A stretch of 64,000 bases of DNA from G963556115 sp963675945 (GTDB taxonomy: Bacteria > Planctomycetota > SZUA-567), in NCBI GenBank assembly GCA_963675945.1, contig OY780932.1:1364001-1428000 (forward strand), given 5' to 3'. The notes beneath the pieces are model-generated. The model had not been told where the DNA came from and did not search any database. It worked only from the letters and a program-made list of their open reading frames with translations. Position 1 is the stretch's first letter. Each line of letters begins with the position of its first letter. A program made the translations under genes and the position numbers. Below are positions 17,422 through 26,257 of this stretch, piece after piece.

Positions 17422-18612
17422 TTAGTGGCGCTTGGCCTCTGAAATGAGGGTATTGAAGAGTTCTTCGGAGGCATACTTTGAGACTCCGTATTTACGGCTG
17501 ATTGGAGTTTTATCAATTATACAGTCGTTGCTCAATTCTTTGAGGGCGTCATGGTGGACATATGATTTGATCGAATCCAGTACATTATAACTCTCAATCT
17601 CAAGCATCTTGGCGTGGAGTAGGACTGCTTGGGGATTGAGCATGTTGATGGCGATAGCGATGGCTTTGGCGATGTTTTTGCATATCTCTTCGAGTACCTT
17701 GATCACCTCCGGGTTGGCATTGTCGATATGGGTAATGATCTCGTCGAAGGTTAGCTGCTGACCGAGATGCTTGTTTACTGCGTGTATCAGGGCGGTATCT
17801 GAGGCTAGTACCTCAAAGCAGCCTCGTTTGCCACAAGCGCAGAGGGGGCCGTCATTGATAATCGAGACATGTCCCAGCTCGCCGGCGAATCCCCGATTTC
17901 CCTTTATTAAAGTATTATTACTGAGCATTCCCAGGCCAAAGCCTTCGCTGAGGTCGATAGCGACGACATCGCTCAAATGGCTATAGCGCGGATCGGTACA
18001 TTGAGCCAGGCAGAGAGCCCGTTCCTCCTGAATGGTGCGGATTAGATAGTTGGTACCGTCGCAGATATCGATAATGGGACGGGTACCATTAAGAAATTTT
18101 ATGTTTGGGGACAATTCAACGTAATGCTCAGCTTCACGTATCATTCCGGGAACACTGAGTCCGAGGGCGATAGTGGCTTTTTTTGAGAAGTGTCTGGCGA
18201 CCTGTTCTACTCCGTTACGGATGGAGCTGATAAGCTCAGAGTAATTCTGAGGGGTCGTGAAGCAGAGTTCATCAGTGAAGATTTCTTTACCGTCCGGACT
18301 ACACGCGGCGATACGGGTATGGGATATTCCGATCAGGACAATGATTATGCCGATCTGTTTGTGATTGAGATTGTAATATTTGCTGGGGCGGCCTTTGCCG
18401 GTACTCTCTTCCTTGGCTATCTCGATGATAATGCTGTCGCGGGTCAGACTGCTCATTAGCTTGGCCATAGTCGTCGCACTCAGTCCGAGAATACTGGTTA
18501 TCTCGGCGCGGGAGAGACTCCCGTGCACCCATAAAGCTTGGAGTACCTCGGCGATATTGACCTTGCGGACGGTTGCGGGAGTGGCTGATTTGGTAGCTCT
18601 TTTTTTAATCAT
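17422..18612 (-). CDS. ROK-family transcriptional repressor (NagC/XylR type)
   Basis: 396 residues. Residues about 17-75 form a winged helix-turn-helix (NIAEVLQALWVHGSLSRAEI ... GRPSKYYNLN), followed by a ROK sugar-kinase-like domain. The zinc motif CACGKRGCFE and the preceding GFAGELGHVSI are typical, as is the sugar-site strand VVAIDLSEGFGLGML. Such proteins repress sugar uptake and catabolic genes until a sugar binds. It is transcribed away from a sugar-binding-protein gene across a 690-bp gap that contains a long inverted repeat (18881-18926), so it probably regulates that gene; this is inferred from position. Confidence 0.88.
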   Translation of the reverse strand: MIKKRATKSATPATVRKVNIAEVLQALWVHGSLSRAEITSILGLSATTMAKLMSSLTRDSIIIEIAKEESTGKGRPSKYYNLNHKQIGIIIVLIGISHTRIAACSPDGKEIFTDELCFTTPQNYSELISSIRNGVEQVARHFSKKATIALGLSVPGMIREAEHYVELSPNIKFLNGTRPIIDICDGTNYLIRTIQEERALCLAQCTDPRYSHLSDVVAIDLSEGFGLGMLSNNTLIKGNRGFAGELGHVSIINDGPLCACGKRGCFEVLASDTALIHAVNKHLGQQLTFDEIITHIDNANPEVIKVLEEICKNIAKAIAIAINMLNPQAVLLHAKMLEIESYNVLDSIKSYVHHDALKELSNDCIIDKTPISRKYGVSKYASEELFNTLISEAKRH

Positions 18613-18880
18613 GCTGTAGACCTTATGTAAAAAATTTGTTATTCCCCAGCTATTAATTAGTCAATAATTGCCTCAAACATCTGTTATTATTAGGCGTAAG
18701 GCTTGGGCTCGTCAATATTTTTTTAATTTTTATTATATTATAAATCAACTTCATAACAAAATGAAGTGTCCCGGAGATCTGTCTCAGAGTAGCTGGATGA
18801 TAAACCATAATATATAATTTCAGGATAGTGAATACGATTGCCAATGTTGTTTACCCCTTTATATTGCCATAGAACACGAG
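18613..18880. other. AT-rich gap upstream of the ROK regulator
   Basis: First part of the 690-bp gap between the divergent ROK gene and the sugar-binding-protein gene. It is very AT-rich and carries no supportable gene; the minus-strand promoter of the ROK gene must lie here, but no clear consensus stands out. 18927-19290 is equally AT-rich and gene-free. Confidence 0.4.
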
Positions 18881-18926
18881 CTTAAGCAAGTATTTTTTAA
18901 ATAAAGGTTAAAAAACCTTGCTTGAG
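18881..18926. promoter_or_regulatory. Long inverted repeat in the ROK/sugar-binding-protein gap
   Basis: Arms CTTAAGCAAG-TATTTTTTAA (18881-18900) and TTAAAAAACC-TTGCTTGAG (18908-18926) are complementary with few mismatches around a 7-nt centre. It could be an operator for the adjacent ROK repressor or a hairpin; which one is not decided by the sequence. Confidence 0.4.
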
Positions 18927-19302
18927 ACGGTTGATATAGTTTTTATTAATGATGCAATAACGCTAAAACAATTTTTACCTGTAAATTATAAGGAAGTGAA
19001 AATAGTAAAGTAATGTAGTGTCTTAGAAAAAGTGGACACCTGAATGACAAATTGTTATAATTTAAGGCTACCTCTATTAATTGCTTTTGATCACATTTGT
19101 GTGAGTAATTATTTATTTGTTTGTAAATTATAAGTTATAATGTTTAATAGAGTTTATGGTTAAAAAAATACAATAAGAAAGAAGTGATTAACGAGTAAAA
19201 ACTACGAAGCATAATAATTCTTATAATTCTTTAAAATATAAACTATTAAAATTAATATTATTCAAAATTCAAAGGTTGTCTGGGAAATTAAGGAGGTTCA
19301 GG

Positions 19303-20250
19303 GTGAAGATTAGGCTTGTGGCCACTCTGGTGGTGCTGGTAATGTTGTTCTTTCTAAAGGTTGTTTCTGCTGCTGAAGAGGTATTTGTAATGGTTCCCAA
19401 GGGTGTACACCCATACTATGAGCCATGTTACGCAGGTTTTGAAGCTGCTGGTAAGAAGTTTGGGGTTAAGACCGAATATGCAGCTCCGCAGGATTTTCAA
19501 TTACCGCTGCAAATACAAATTATTGAAGAGCTAATCGCGCGTAAGGTGACCGGTATCGCTATCTCGGCTGTAAGCAATGAAGGCTTGGTGGATGTTATCA
19601 AACAGGCAACGGATGCCGGAATCAAGGTAATATGCTATGATGCGGATGCGCCGGCAAGTGAGCGCTTGTGTTATATCGGTACTGATAACAAAAACGCCGG
19701 GGCGGTTGGGGCACAACATATGGCCAAGTATATGGGCGACAAGGGTGAGATTGCTATTCTTCAGAGTGGAGAAGGTGCGAGCAATATCAATCTGCGCTAC
19801 GCAGGCTTTGTTTCCAAGATGAGTAATATTGCTCCCGAGGTGAAGATTGTGACTCGTCAGAATACCGAGGGTAAGTTCAAGATTGCTAATAGTAAGGCCG
19901 AGGTTTTGCTCAGAGCTTATCCGAATCTCAAAGGAATATTCGGCTTGTCGGCCGAGTGCGCTCCCGGTGCGGCTATCGCTATTGCCGATGCCGGTAAGGA
20001 GGGTGCGATTATTTGCGGCGGCTTTGACGATCTTCCTGATACCATTGAGGCGATCAAGGCTGGTACGGTGCAGTTTTGTCTGGCACAGATGACTTATAAG
20101 ATGGGTTGGCTCTCGCTGACCGGATTGCTGCAGGCTTGTGCCGGAGAGCAGCTACCTGCCGAGATAGATACCGGTATATTGGTTATCACCAAAGAGAATG
20201 CTGATTCCTATTTGCAGCAGATGCAGGAAGAGACTCAGAATCTGCAGTGA
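19303..20250 (+). CDS. Periplasmic sugar-binding protein of an ABC transporter (RbsB-like)
   Basis: 315 residues. A signal peptide (MKIRLVATLVVLVMLFFLKV, cleavage after VSAA) precedes a type I periplasmic binding fold: VFVMVPKGVHPYYEPCYAGF, a ligand-site strand GIAISAVSNEGL, VICYDADAP, CYIGTDN, AILQSGEGASN and ICGGFDDLPDTIEAIKAG. These match Peripla_BP_4 proteins that bind ribose-type sugars. I choose the GTG at 19303, which has AGGAGG (19291-19296) 6 nt upstream; an upstream TTG lacks a site. No permease or ATPase follows, so its transporter is encoded elsewhere, possibly with the damaged ATPase at 39047. It ends at a strong terminator. Confidence 0.9.
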   Translation: MKIRLVATLVVLVMLFFLKVVSAAEEVFVMVPKGVHPYYEPCYAGFEAAGKKFGVKTEYAAPQDFQLPLQIQIIEELIARKVTGIAISAVSNEGLVDVIKQATDAGIKVICYDADAPASERLCYIGTDNKNAGAVGAQHMAKYMGDKGEIAILQSGEGASNINLRYAGFVSKMSNIAPEVKIVTRQNTEGKFKIANSKAEVLLRAYPNLKGIFGLSAECAPGAAIAIADAGKEGAIICGGFDDLPDTIEAIKAGTVQFCLAQMTYKMGWLSLTGLLQACAGEQLPAEIDTGILVITKENADSYLQQMQEETQNLQ

Positions 20251-20289
20251 GCAAGCGAATTATGCATTATTTGCGAAGTGTTTGGCGGT

Positions 20290-20322
20290 GTGAGGGCTCT
20301 GTTAGCAGAGCCCTCACTTTTT
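20290..20322 (+). terminator. Terminator of the sugar-binding-protein gene
   Basis: Perfect 12-bp stem GTGAGGGCTCTG/CAGAGCCCTCAC (20290-20301 and 20306-20317), TTAG loop, T5. Confidence 0.93.
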
Positions 20323-20486
20323 AATTGAATACTAATTTGAAAAAAAAAGTTATGCTACTAAGATACTTGAGCTTTATTTTATTACTATGTCTGTCAAGCT
20401 ATGGTGAGAATAAGATTATTAATGTGTTTGTCAGAGGTTATTGGGTTGATTTGTCGGGATGTCTTTGCATATGCAGAAGGTAGCTG

Positions 20487-22637
20487 GTGAATAATATGAA
20501 ATTAAAGTTTAGGAGTAAGATGCTGCTCTGGATTATTGGAGCTTTGGTTATTATCGCCGGAGGGGTGCAGTATTACCTCAATTATGATATATCGAATATC
20601 GTATTATCTACGGAGAAGCGAATAATTGAATCAATTACCAATTCAATACGTGATCAGCTCGAATCTGAGCTGAATATGGATAAGTTGATTGTCAGGATTC
20701 TCGCGCACAATAAGGAGATTATCGCGGCGCTGGAGAGTAACGAGCAGGGAGGATTCGACTCGATTCAGCAGTATTTGAGTGAGTTTATAGGATTTAACGG
20801 TAAGTATGAGACAGCGCTGGTGATCAATACCGAGGGGGTAATCGTCGCCTCGACCAATTCGCAGGGGGTTGGGCTGAAGGTATTCGATACGGATTACTTT
20901 AAGGGCTCGCTGCAAGGCAAGGTGATTATGACCGACGGGATGCGCAGCAAGATTAGTAATGAGGTTATCTTCGGTATCTCCAATCCGATTCGCAATGCGG
21001 CGAATAAGATTATCGGTGTAATGTATGTGGCGGTTAAGATGTCATATTATGATGACAAGTTGATCAAGCCGATAAAGGCGGGAAAGACCGGGTACGGCTT
21101 TATTACCCAGCATGATTTGGTGAGTCTGGCGCATGCGAAGAGTGAGATAATTCTCGATCCTGATTTTCCTAAGACGCCGTTTATGGTAATTATGGTAGAT
21201 AAGATTCATAAGGTGCATAACGGTGAGGTTCGGTATTGGTTTGAACCGGCGCAGAGTTATAAGTTCATGCAGGTGGCAGAGCTGGAAAACGGCTGGTATG
21301 TCGGGGTTACGGTTACCGAGAAAGAGTTACTGGGTTCGTTGAAATATACCAAGCTTTTGAGCATTGTAGCTGGGTTGGTGCTGATTGTGTGTATCGGTCT
21401 GGTTGTGATTATACTGGTTGGTTCAGTGGCCAAAGTTCTCAAGGTTCTCAATGAGTTGATGTGTAATCTGGCTGTGGGAAGGGTAGAGTTGAGTCCGGAG
21501 CTGCAGCAGGGTATAGATCATGCTTTAAAACGGCAAGATGAATTTGGCGATATGACCCGGGCGGTAATCCAGATGCAGAGTTACTTCAAGGATATGTCGG
21601 CGGTGGCACTGCGGGTGGCGGCGAAGAATCTCGATACTACAGTGGACGTACGGGGTGAGGATGATATCCTTGGAAAGTCCTTCGAGAAGATGTTATTCAA
21701 TTTCAATGATGCGTTGAGTCGGGCGAATATATCGGTGATTCAGGTGAGCGAGGGCGCAGCAATGGTGAGTTCGGCCAGCCAGGAACTTTCGGCAGGTGCG
21801 GTAGAGCAGGCGGCGTCTATTCAAGATATAACCCAATCGGTAAATAATCTCAATGCCAAGACCAGTGAGAACGCTGAGAATGCGGCGACTGCAGATGGGT
21901 ATGCGAAGAGTGCTAATGCTGCGGCGATACTGGGTCAGGAGCAGATGCAAGATCTGGCAAAAGCGATGCAGAGTATGTCGGGTAGAGCCTCTGAAGTACA
22001 GATGATCATCAAGACTATCGATGATATAGCTTTCCAGACCAATTTGCTGGCGCTCAATGCGGCGGTAGAGGCTGCTAGAGCCGGGATACATGGTAAAGGC
22101 TTTGCCGTGGTGGCCGAGGAGGTGCGAAATCTGGCGGCGCGCAGTGCCAAGGCTGCGGGCGAGACAGCAGAGTTGATAGAGAATGTGGTTGGAGAGATAA
22201 ACAACGGGAATAAGGTGAGTGAGATTACTGCGGATTCACTCAATCAGATTGCTGAAGGTATAGGTAAGACTGCTGAAGAGATTGCAAAAATTGCGACGTC
22301 GACATTCGAGCAACGTGATGATATGGCGCAGATTGAGAGTGTGCTCCAGGATATCGAACGGGTGACTCAGGCCAATAGTGCCAGCTCTGAAGAGACCGCG
22401 AGTGCGAGCGAGGAGATGTCGGGGATGTCTCTAGAACTCAAGGATCTGGTCGGGCAGTTCAAGCTCAGGGTTGAGCCTGTGTCTATTAAGGGCAGGCAGG
22501 CAGGGGGAAGAGTGTGGAAAAGTCAGGCTGTGGCTAAGGCTGGCGGTAGACTTGAGTTGCCAGTTGCCGAACGAGCTGAGATGATCAAGCCACAGGATAT
22601 TATTACCCTTGATGACAAAGATTTTGGCAAGTTTTAG
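20487..22637 (+). CDS. Methyl-accepting chemotaxis protein with periplasmic Cache domain
   Basis: 716 residues. Membrane helix 1 (about 11-30), an extracytoplasmic double-Cache-type domain to about 290 (ALVINTEGVIVASTNSQGVG, FGISNPIRNAANKIIGVMYV), membrane helix 2 (about 293-316), a linker, then the signalling hairpin. The tip has the invariant IDDIAFQTNLLALNAAVEAA and the following GKGFAVVAEEVRNLAARSA. It senses an unknown small molecule and drives CheA. The C-terminal tail has no CheR-docking NWETF-type pentapeptide. A GTG (20487) with AGAAGG 7 nt upstream or the ATG at 20496 could be the start. Confidence 0.93.
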   Translation: MNNMKLKFRSKMLLWIIGALVIIAGGVQYYLNYDISNIVLSTEKRIIESITNSIRDQLESELNMDKLIVRILAHNKEIIAALESNEQGGFDSIQQYLSEFIGFNGKYETALVINTEGVIVASTNSQGVGLKVFDTDYFKGSLQGKVIMTDGMRSKISNEVIFGISNPIRNAANKIIGVMYVAVKMSYYDDKLIKPIKAGKTGYGFITQHDLVSLAHAKSEIILDPDFPKTPFMVIMVDKIHKVHNGEVRYWFEPAQSYKFMQVAELENGWYVGVTVTEKELLGSLKYTKLLSIVAGLVLIVCIGLVVIILVGSVAKVLKVLNELMCNLAVGRVELSPELQQGIDHALKRQDEFGDMTRAVIQMQSYFKDMSAVALRVAAKNLDTTVDVRGEDDILGKSFEKMLFNFNDALSRANISVIQVSEGAAMVSSASQELSAGAVEQAASIQDITQSVNNLNAKTSENAENAATADGYAKSANAAAILGQEQMQDLAKAMQSMSGRASEVQMIIKTIDDIAFQTNLLALNAAVEAARAGIHGKGFAVVAEEVRNLAARSAKAAGETAELIENVVGEINNGNKVSEITADSLNQIAEGIGKTAEEIAKIATSTFEQRDDMAQIESVLQDIERVTQANSASSEETASASEEMSGMSLELKDLVGQFKLRVEPVSIKGRQAGGRVWKSQAVAKAGGRLELPVAERAEMIKPQDIITLDDKDFGKF

Positions 22638-22671
22638 AGTTGAACAAGAGGCGGTTACTTGTATGATTAGA

Positions 22672-22698
22672 GCAGATGTCCAAAGGGCATCCGCTTTT
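22672..22698 (+). terminator. Terminator of the chemoreceptor gene
   Basis: Ten-bp stem GCAGATGTCC/GGGCATCCGC with one mismatch and one wobble, AAA loop, then TTTTATTATTT. Confidence 0.75.
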
Positions 22699-22739
22699 AT
22701 TATTTATGAAGATGAATTACATATAATGCAGGAGAAATT

Positions 22740-23012
22740 ATGGATATGATGACCGCTGTGGGGTTGGTGAAGGTTCTCAAAGAGAATAAAGGCTTATATG
22801 AGCAGGTTGACGCAGTATTTGAGAGCGGGAAGCTGGATGAGGCGGTAGGATCGGAGCTGGTGGCGGCGGTTAAGAAGCAGGGTATTGAGCTTGAACTGGA
22901 AGAATTGCTGGATGATCTGGATGATCTGCTGCGTAATGGCATGAATGGGGTGAGTATCAAGGATATGGGTGGGTTGTCCGGAATAATGAGTATGGCAGAG
23001 GGTATGATGTAG
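22740..23012 (+). CDS. Small acidic peptide resembling a Nif11-type leader with a Gly-Gly site
   Basis: 90 residues. Residues 8-65 are helical and acidic (VKVLKENKGLYEQVDAVFES, then KKQGIELELEELLDDLDDLL), which resembles in layout the Nif11-type leader: an N-terminal helix, a central helix and a final x-E-L-x-E-L-L segment. After residue 70 comes VSIKDMGGLSG and a short Gly/Met-rich tail (IMSMAEGMM), so a double-glycine cleavage site with a 13-residue core is conceivable. There are no Cys, Ser/Thr clusters or neighbouring maturation genes, so natural-product function is speculative. The ATG has GGAG 5 nt upstream, and its own terminator follows, so it is a real single-gene unit. Confidence 0.6.
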   Translation: MDMMTAVGLVKVLKENKGLYEQVDAVFESGKLDEAVGSELVAAVKKQGIELELEELLDDLDDLLRNGMNGVSIKDMGGLSGIMSMAEGMM

Positions 23013-23117
23013 TAGATGCTGAAAAACTTGTTTTGAAGTATCTACTGAGGCGCTTCTGCGCCGACGCGCGCGTAATATAATGAATAGAAAAATTAAAGCG
23101 CGCGTTTGTCCTGAGCT

Positions 23118-23158
23118 GCAGTCAGATTTGAGCTGACGTAAAATCTGACTGCCTTTTT
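23118..23158 (+). terminator. Terminator of the small acidic peptide gene
   Basis: Perfect 12-bp stem GCAGTCAGATTT/AAATCTGACTGC (23118-23129 and 23141-23152), 11-nt loop, C and T5. Confidence 0.92.
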
Positions 23159-23218
23159 ATAAACATGATTCAGCTCTGCTGAATAAAATATGCACACTAT
23201 CCATAGTACTCAGCGCAA

Positions 23219-24133
23219 TCAGTAGCGCTGCATCTTTGTTGTTTCGCCTATATCCGTAAAACCAATGCGGTGGTATAATTTTACTGCCGGATCATTATCC
23301 TGGTAGACATGCAGTTCCAGTTCGTCTATACCTTCTGAAATAAGTTTATTGCAGAGTAGTTTGAGGTTTGCTGTAGCGTAACCCATACCCTGGAATGGTT
23401 CCGGGGTATGGACTCCAAAGATGGCATACCTCTCCTTGCCGCTGTAATCGCTCTGTCCGTCCATCCGGGCGTAGATGCATCTGCTCAGGACAACCCCGTC
23501 AGGGTTTAGTAATTCATGATCGAATAATTTCCAGTCGCGAAAGGCATGGTCGAGCCAGGTATGATAACCTTTGCGGCTGCCGCTATAGACATGCTGGGGC
23601 AGGATGCTGAAGTGGGCAGAGTTATGGAGTTCTTTGAGCATGGTGTAAGAACGCCTCCCGGGGTAGAAGTAGAAGTTGCTCAGTAACCATTGTGCCGCCT
23701 TATTCTCCTGATTGATTCCGGCGCGTTCGGAACCGTCTATAAGTGTAGCATAAAATGAAGAATAGGGCCAGGCGCCGGCAGCATCAATAAATTTAACCTG
23801 GTGGTGTTCAAGGTAACCGATGGCCTTTTCCAGGAGTTTACCTCCTACCCCCTGGAGCCGGTGTTCGGGGATTACCGCCAGAGCGGAGATTACTCCGGCA
23901 CGCTCATATCCGGGTTCGTCGACCAGATCATAATGAATAAAGCCTTGTGGGGTCTCGCCATAATAGGCTATAAGTAAGCGGTTGGGATCGAATCTGGTCG
24001 ATGAGTAGTAGTGCTGGCGTAGACGTTCCGGGGTGAGGGGGAAGAAACCATACTCATCCTTCATGGACTTATTCCAGATATCGATGAGAATTGGGACGTG
24101 ATTATCGGTATAGGTCTGGAAGGTAAGTGACAT
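23219..24133 (-). CDS. Tandem GNAT acetyltransferase
   Basis: 304 residues carrying two GNAT folds. The N-terminal one (about 1-150) has an acetyl-CoA loop in SALAVIPEHRLQGVGGKLLE. The C-terminal one (about 190-304) has FGVHTPEPFQGMGYATANL and ends with the usual VYQDNDPAVKLYHRIGF. Both loops retain the Q/RxxGxG/A pattern, so both may bind acetyl-CoA. The substrate is unknown. I start at the ATG at 24133, with GGAG 8 nt upstream; an in-frame TTG four codons earlier has no site. The gene stands alone. Confidence 0.85.
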   Translation of the reverse strand: MSLTFQTYTDNHVPILIDIWNKSMKDEYGFFPLTPERLRQHYYSSTRFDPNRLLIAYYGETPQGFIHYDLVDEPGYERAGVISALAVIPEHRLQGVGGKLLEKAIGYLEHHQVKFIDAAGAWPYSSFYATLIDGSERAGINQENKAAQWLLSNFYFYPGRRSYTMLKELHNSAHFSILPQHVYSGSRKGYHTWLDHAFRDWKLFDHELLNPDGVVLSRCIYARMDGQSDYSGKERYAIFGVHTPEPFQGMGYATANLKLLCNKLISEGIDELELHVYQDNDPAVKLYHRIGFTDIGETTKMQRY

Positions 24134-24459
24134 GCGGCTCTCCAAGTTGAATAGGACGTGTATAGGGTGTTGCTCCTAGAGTTATTATAAAAATAGTACC
24201 GGCAGAATGCTGGTTTGAGTCCGGCAAGAACGGCTTGTGTTTTTATGTGCTGCTGCTGATAATTGCAGGCAATAAGCAGAATTAATATACGTATGAGGTG
24301 AGCTGTGAGGAAGGGTGATCTCTGTCAGACCGGGTATATTGTTTTTCAGCATCATAATGTTGTTCCATTATCTTGTATTTCGGCGAAGAATAAGTACTAT
24401 TAGTGGAGAGTAGTATTATAATGGATTGAGAGGGTTAAGTAAAGGTTATAGGTATAATT
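24134..24459. other. Divergent gap between GNAT gene and tsaD
   Basis: 326 bp with no gene. A TATAAT (24417-24422) lies about 38 bp before the tsaD start and may be its -10 box, but the expected -35 position (GTACTA) is poor. Confidence 0.35.
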
Positions 24460-25497
24460 ATGGAATCATCGTTGATCCTGGCTTTGGAGTCATCCTGTGA
24501 TGAGACGGCTGGAGCGTTGGTAAGGAATGGGAGAGAGGTTGTAGGTGAGTTCGTTGCCAGCCAGATAGATCTGCATAGGCAGTATGGTGGAGTGGTGCCT
24601 GAGGTTGCCTGCCGGGCGCATATGGAGTGTATTCTGCCGGGAATCAAGAATTTGTTGGATGCGAGCGGGATAAGCCCTGAGGAGCTCTCGGCGATTGCGG
24701 TGACCAACCGCCCGGGGATGATCGGAGCTTTGCTGATAGGGGTGACTGCGGCCAAGTGCTTAGCTTATGCCTGGAATAAACCCCTTATCGGGGTCAACCA
24801 TATTCAGGGGCATATTGCGGCTGCAAAATTCGCCGAACCGGAGTTGGAGTATCCCTTTGTGGCGTTGGTAGTCTCGGGTGGGCATACTAATATTTACTAT
24901 ATTCCAGAGTGTGGGGTATATCGGCGGCTTGGCTCTACCCTTGATGATGCGGCCGGTGAAGCCTTTGACAAAGCGGCAAAGCTGCTCGACCTGGGTTTTC
25001 CAGGCGGACCGGTTATCGATAAAGCTGCAAGAGGTGGGGACAAGCATGCTTACCCATGGCGGGATGCTTGCTTGCCGCGAAATAATCCTTATGATTTTTC
25101 TTTTTCTGGACTCAAGACCGCGGTGCTCTATGCCGCACGCGGACAGCGAGCGGGCCGGAAGGGGCCGCTGCTTCTGGATGCGCAGGGGGTCAAGGATGCT
25201 GCGGCAAGTTTTCAGCATGCAGTAGTTCGGGCATTGGTCAAGAGGACGGTGAAGGTAGCCAAGGAGAAGGGGGTCGGTTGGATCGCCATTGGCGGCGGGG
25301 TATCGGCGAATTCGGCGCTGCGGGAAGAGATGAGTAAGGCTGGAGCGAAGATTGGCTGCAGGGTTGCTGTGCCGCCGTTTAATCTCTGTACCGATAATGC
25401 GGTAATGATCGGGGTCAGAGCTGAAGAGCTTTATAGAGAAGGGTGTTTTGCCGATATGGAACTGGATGCGTTGGCACGGGTTCAGGCGGAAGGGTAG
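24460..25497 (+). CDS. tsaD: tRNA N6-adenosine threonylcarbamoyltransferase TsaD
   Basis: 345 residues, full length. TsaD transfers the threonylcarbamoyl group from TC-AMP (made by TsaC at 8586-9188) to A37 of tRNA. Blocks seen: ALESSCDETAGALV, PEVACRAHMECI, GVNHIQGHI (metal-binding His pair), ALVVSGGHTNIY, SFSGLKTAVLY, IAIGGGVSANSALREEM and LCTDNAVMIGVRAEE. It is the first gene of a two-gene unit with pcm, 7 bp downstream. Confidence 0.97.
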   Translation: MESSLILALESSCDETAGALVRNGREVVGEFVASQIDLHRQYGGVVPEVACRAHMECILPGIKNLLDASGISPEELSAIAVTNRPGMIGALLIGVTAAKCLAYAWNKPLIGVNHIQGHIAAAKFAEPELEYPFVALVVSGGHTNIYYIPECGVYRRLGSTLDDAAGEAFDKAAKLLDLGFPGGPVIDKAARGGDKHAYPWRDACLPRNNPYDFSFSGLKTAVLYAARGQRAGRKGPLLLDAQGVKDAAASFQHAVVRALVKRTVKVAKEKGVGWIAIGGGVSANSALREEMSKAGAKIGCRVAVPPFNLCTDNAVMIGVRAEELYREGCFADMELDALARVQAEG

Positions 25498-25504
25498 GCT
25501 GGAT

Positions 25505-26173
25505 ATGCAGGTTGAAGATGCGCCGTTTGACTTTGTGCAGATGCGTGAATATATGGTAGAGCATGATATACAGGCGCGGGGAATTAACGATCCGCGGGTG
25601 CTGGCGGCGATGCGCAGTGTGCCTCGAGAGTACTTTGTGCGTCCGGTGGATTGGGATGAAGCCTATGCCGATATGCCACTGGAGATAGAGGCGTCGCAGA
25701 CAATTTCGCAGCCGTATGTTGTGGCTTTTATGAGCCAGATACTCGCGGTGGAGCCGGGGATGACCATTCTTGAGATAGGTACCGGCAGTGGTTATCAGAC
25801 AGCTATTCTGAGTAAGCTCGGAGCCCGGGTATTCAGCATGGAGCGGCATGAGATGCTCTCTAGGTCGGCGCAAGAGGCCTTAAAACGGGTCGGACTCGGC
25901 AATGGCGTGAGTATCAAGGTGGGGGATGGGAGTAGCGGCTGGAAGGAGAAGGCGCCATTCGACCGGATTATTCTTACCTGTTGTGCGCCGGAGATTTCGC
26001 AGGTACTCCTGGCACAGCTCTCGGCTGACTCAGGTATCCTGCTTGCTCCGGTCGAGACCGCAAGGGGGCAGTTTTTGCGTAAAATTGTCAAACATGGTAA
26101 TGAGTTTGAGGAGCATGATGAACTCCCAGTACGCTTTGTGCCGCTTATCGGCGAATTTGGTTTTGAAGATTAG
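25505..26173 (+). CDS. pcm: Protein-L-isoaspartate O-methyltransferase
   Basis: 222 residues. Pcm methylates isoaspartyl residues in aged proteins using S-adenosylmethionine, starting their repair. Typical blocks: PREYFVRPVDWDEAYADMPL, the ASQTISQPYVVAFM motif at the substrate site and the SAM loop ILEIGTGSGYQTAIL. Later come GDGSSGWKEKAPFDRIILT and the C-terminal VRFVPLIGEFGF. I use the ATG at 25505; a longer in-frame form would overlap tsaD by 50 nt without a better site. Confidence 0.94.
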   Translation: MQVEDAPFDFVQMREYMVEHDIQARGINDPRVLAAMRSVPREYFVRPVDWDEAYADMPLEIEASQTISQPYVVAFMSQILAVEPGMTILEIGTGSGYQTAILSKLGARVFSMERHEMLSRSAQEALKRVGLGNGVSIKVGDGSSGWKEKAPFDRIILTCCAPEISQVLLAQLSADSGILLAPVETARGQFLRKIVKHGNEFEEHDELPVRFVPLIGEFGFED

Positions 26174-26241
26174 TTCTGGAAGTGCCAGAGGCGTGCGGTG
26201 AGTATAGTCAGAGGCGATGCAAGCAGGCTTAATACCTATCC

Positions 26242-26251
26242 GGGGGGGGGG
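26242..26251. repeat. G10 homopolymer tract
   Basis: Ten consecutive G between the pcm stop (26173) and the stop of the converging kinase gene (26258). It lies outside both coding regions. Confidence 0.9.
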
Positions 26252-26257
26252 TGTGAT

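Noticed and set aside
19013..19040. Sequence TGTAGTGTCTTAGAAAAAG followed by TGGACACC, like the end of an IS3-family element
   Set aside because: No matching inverted end, transposase gene or target duplication could be found nearby.
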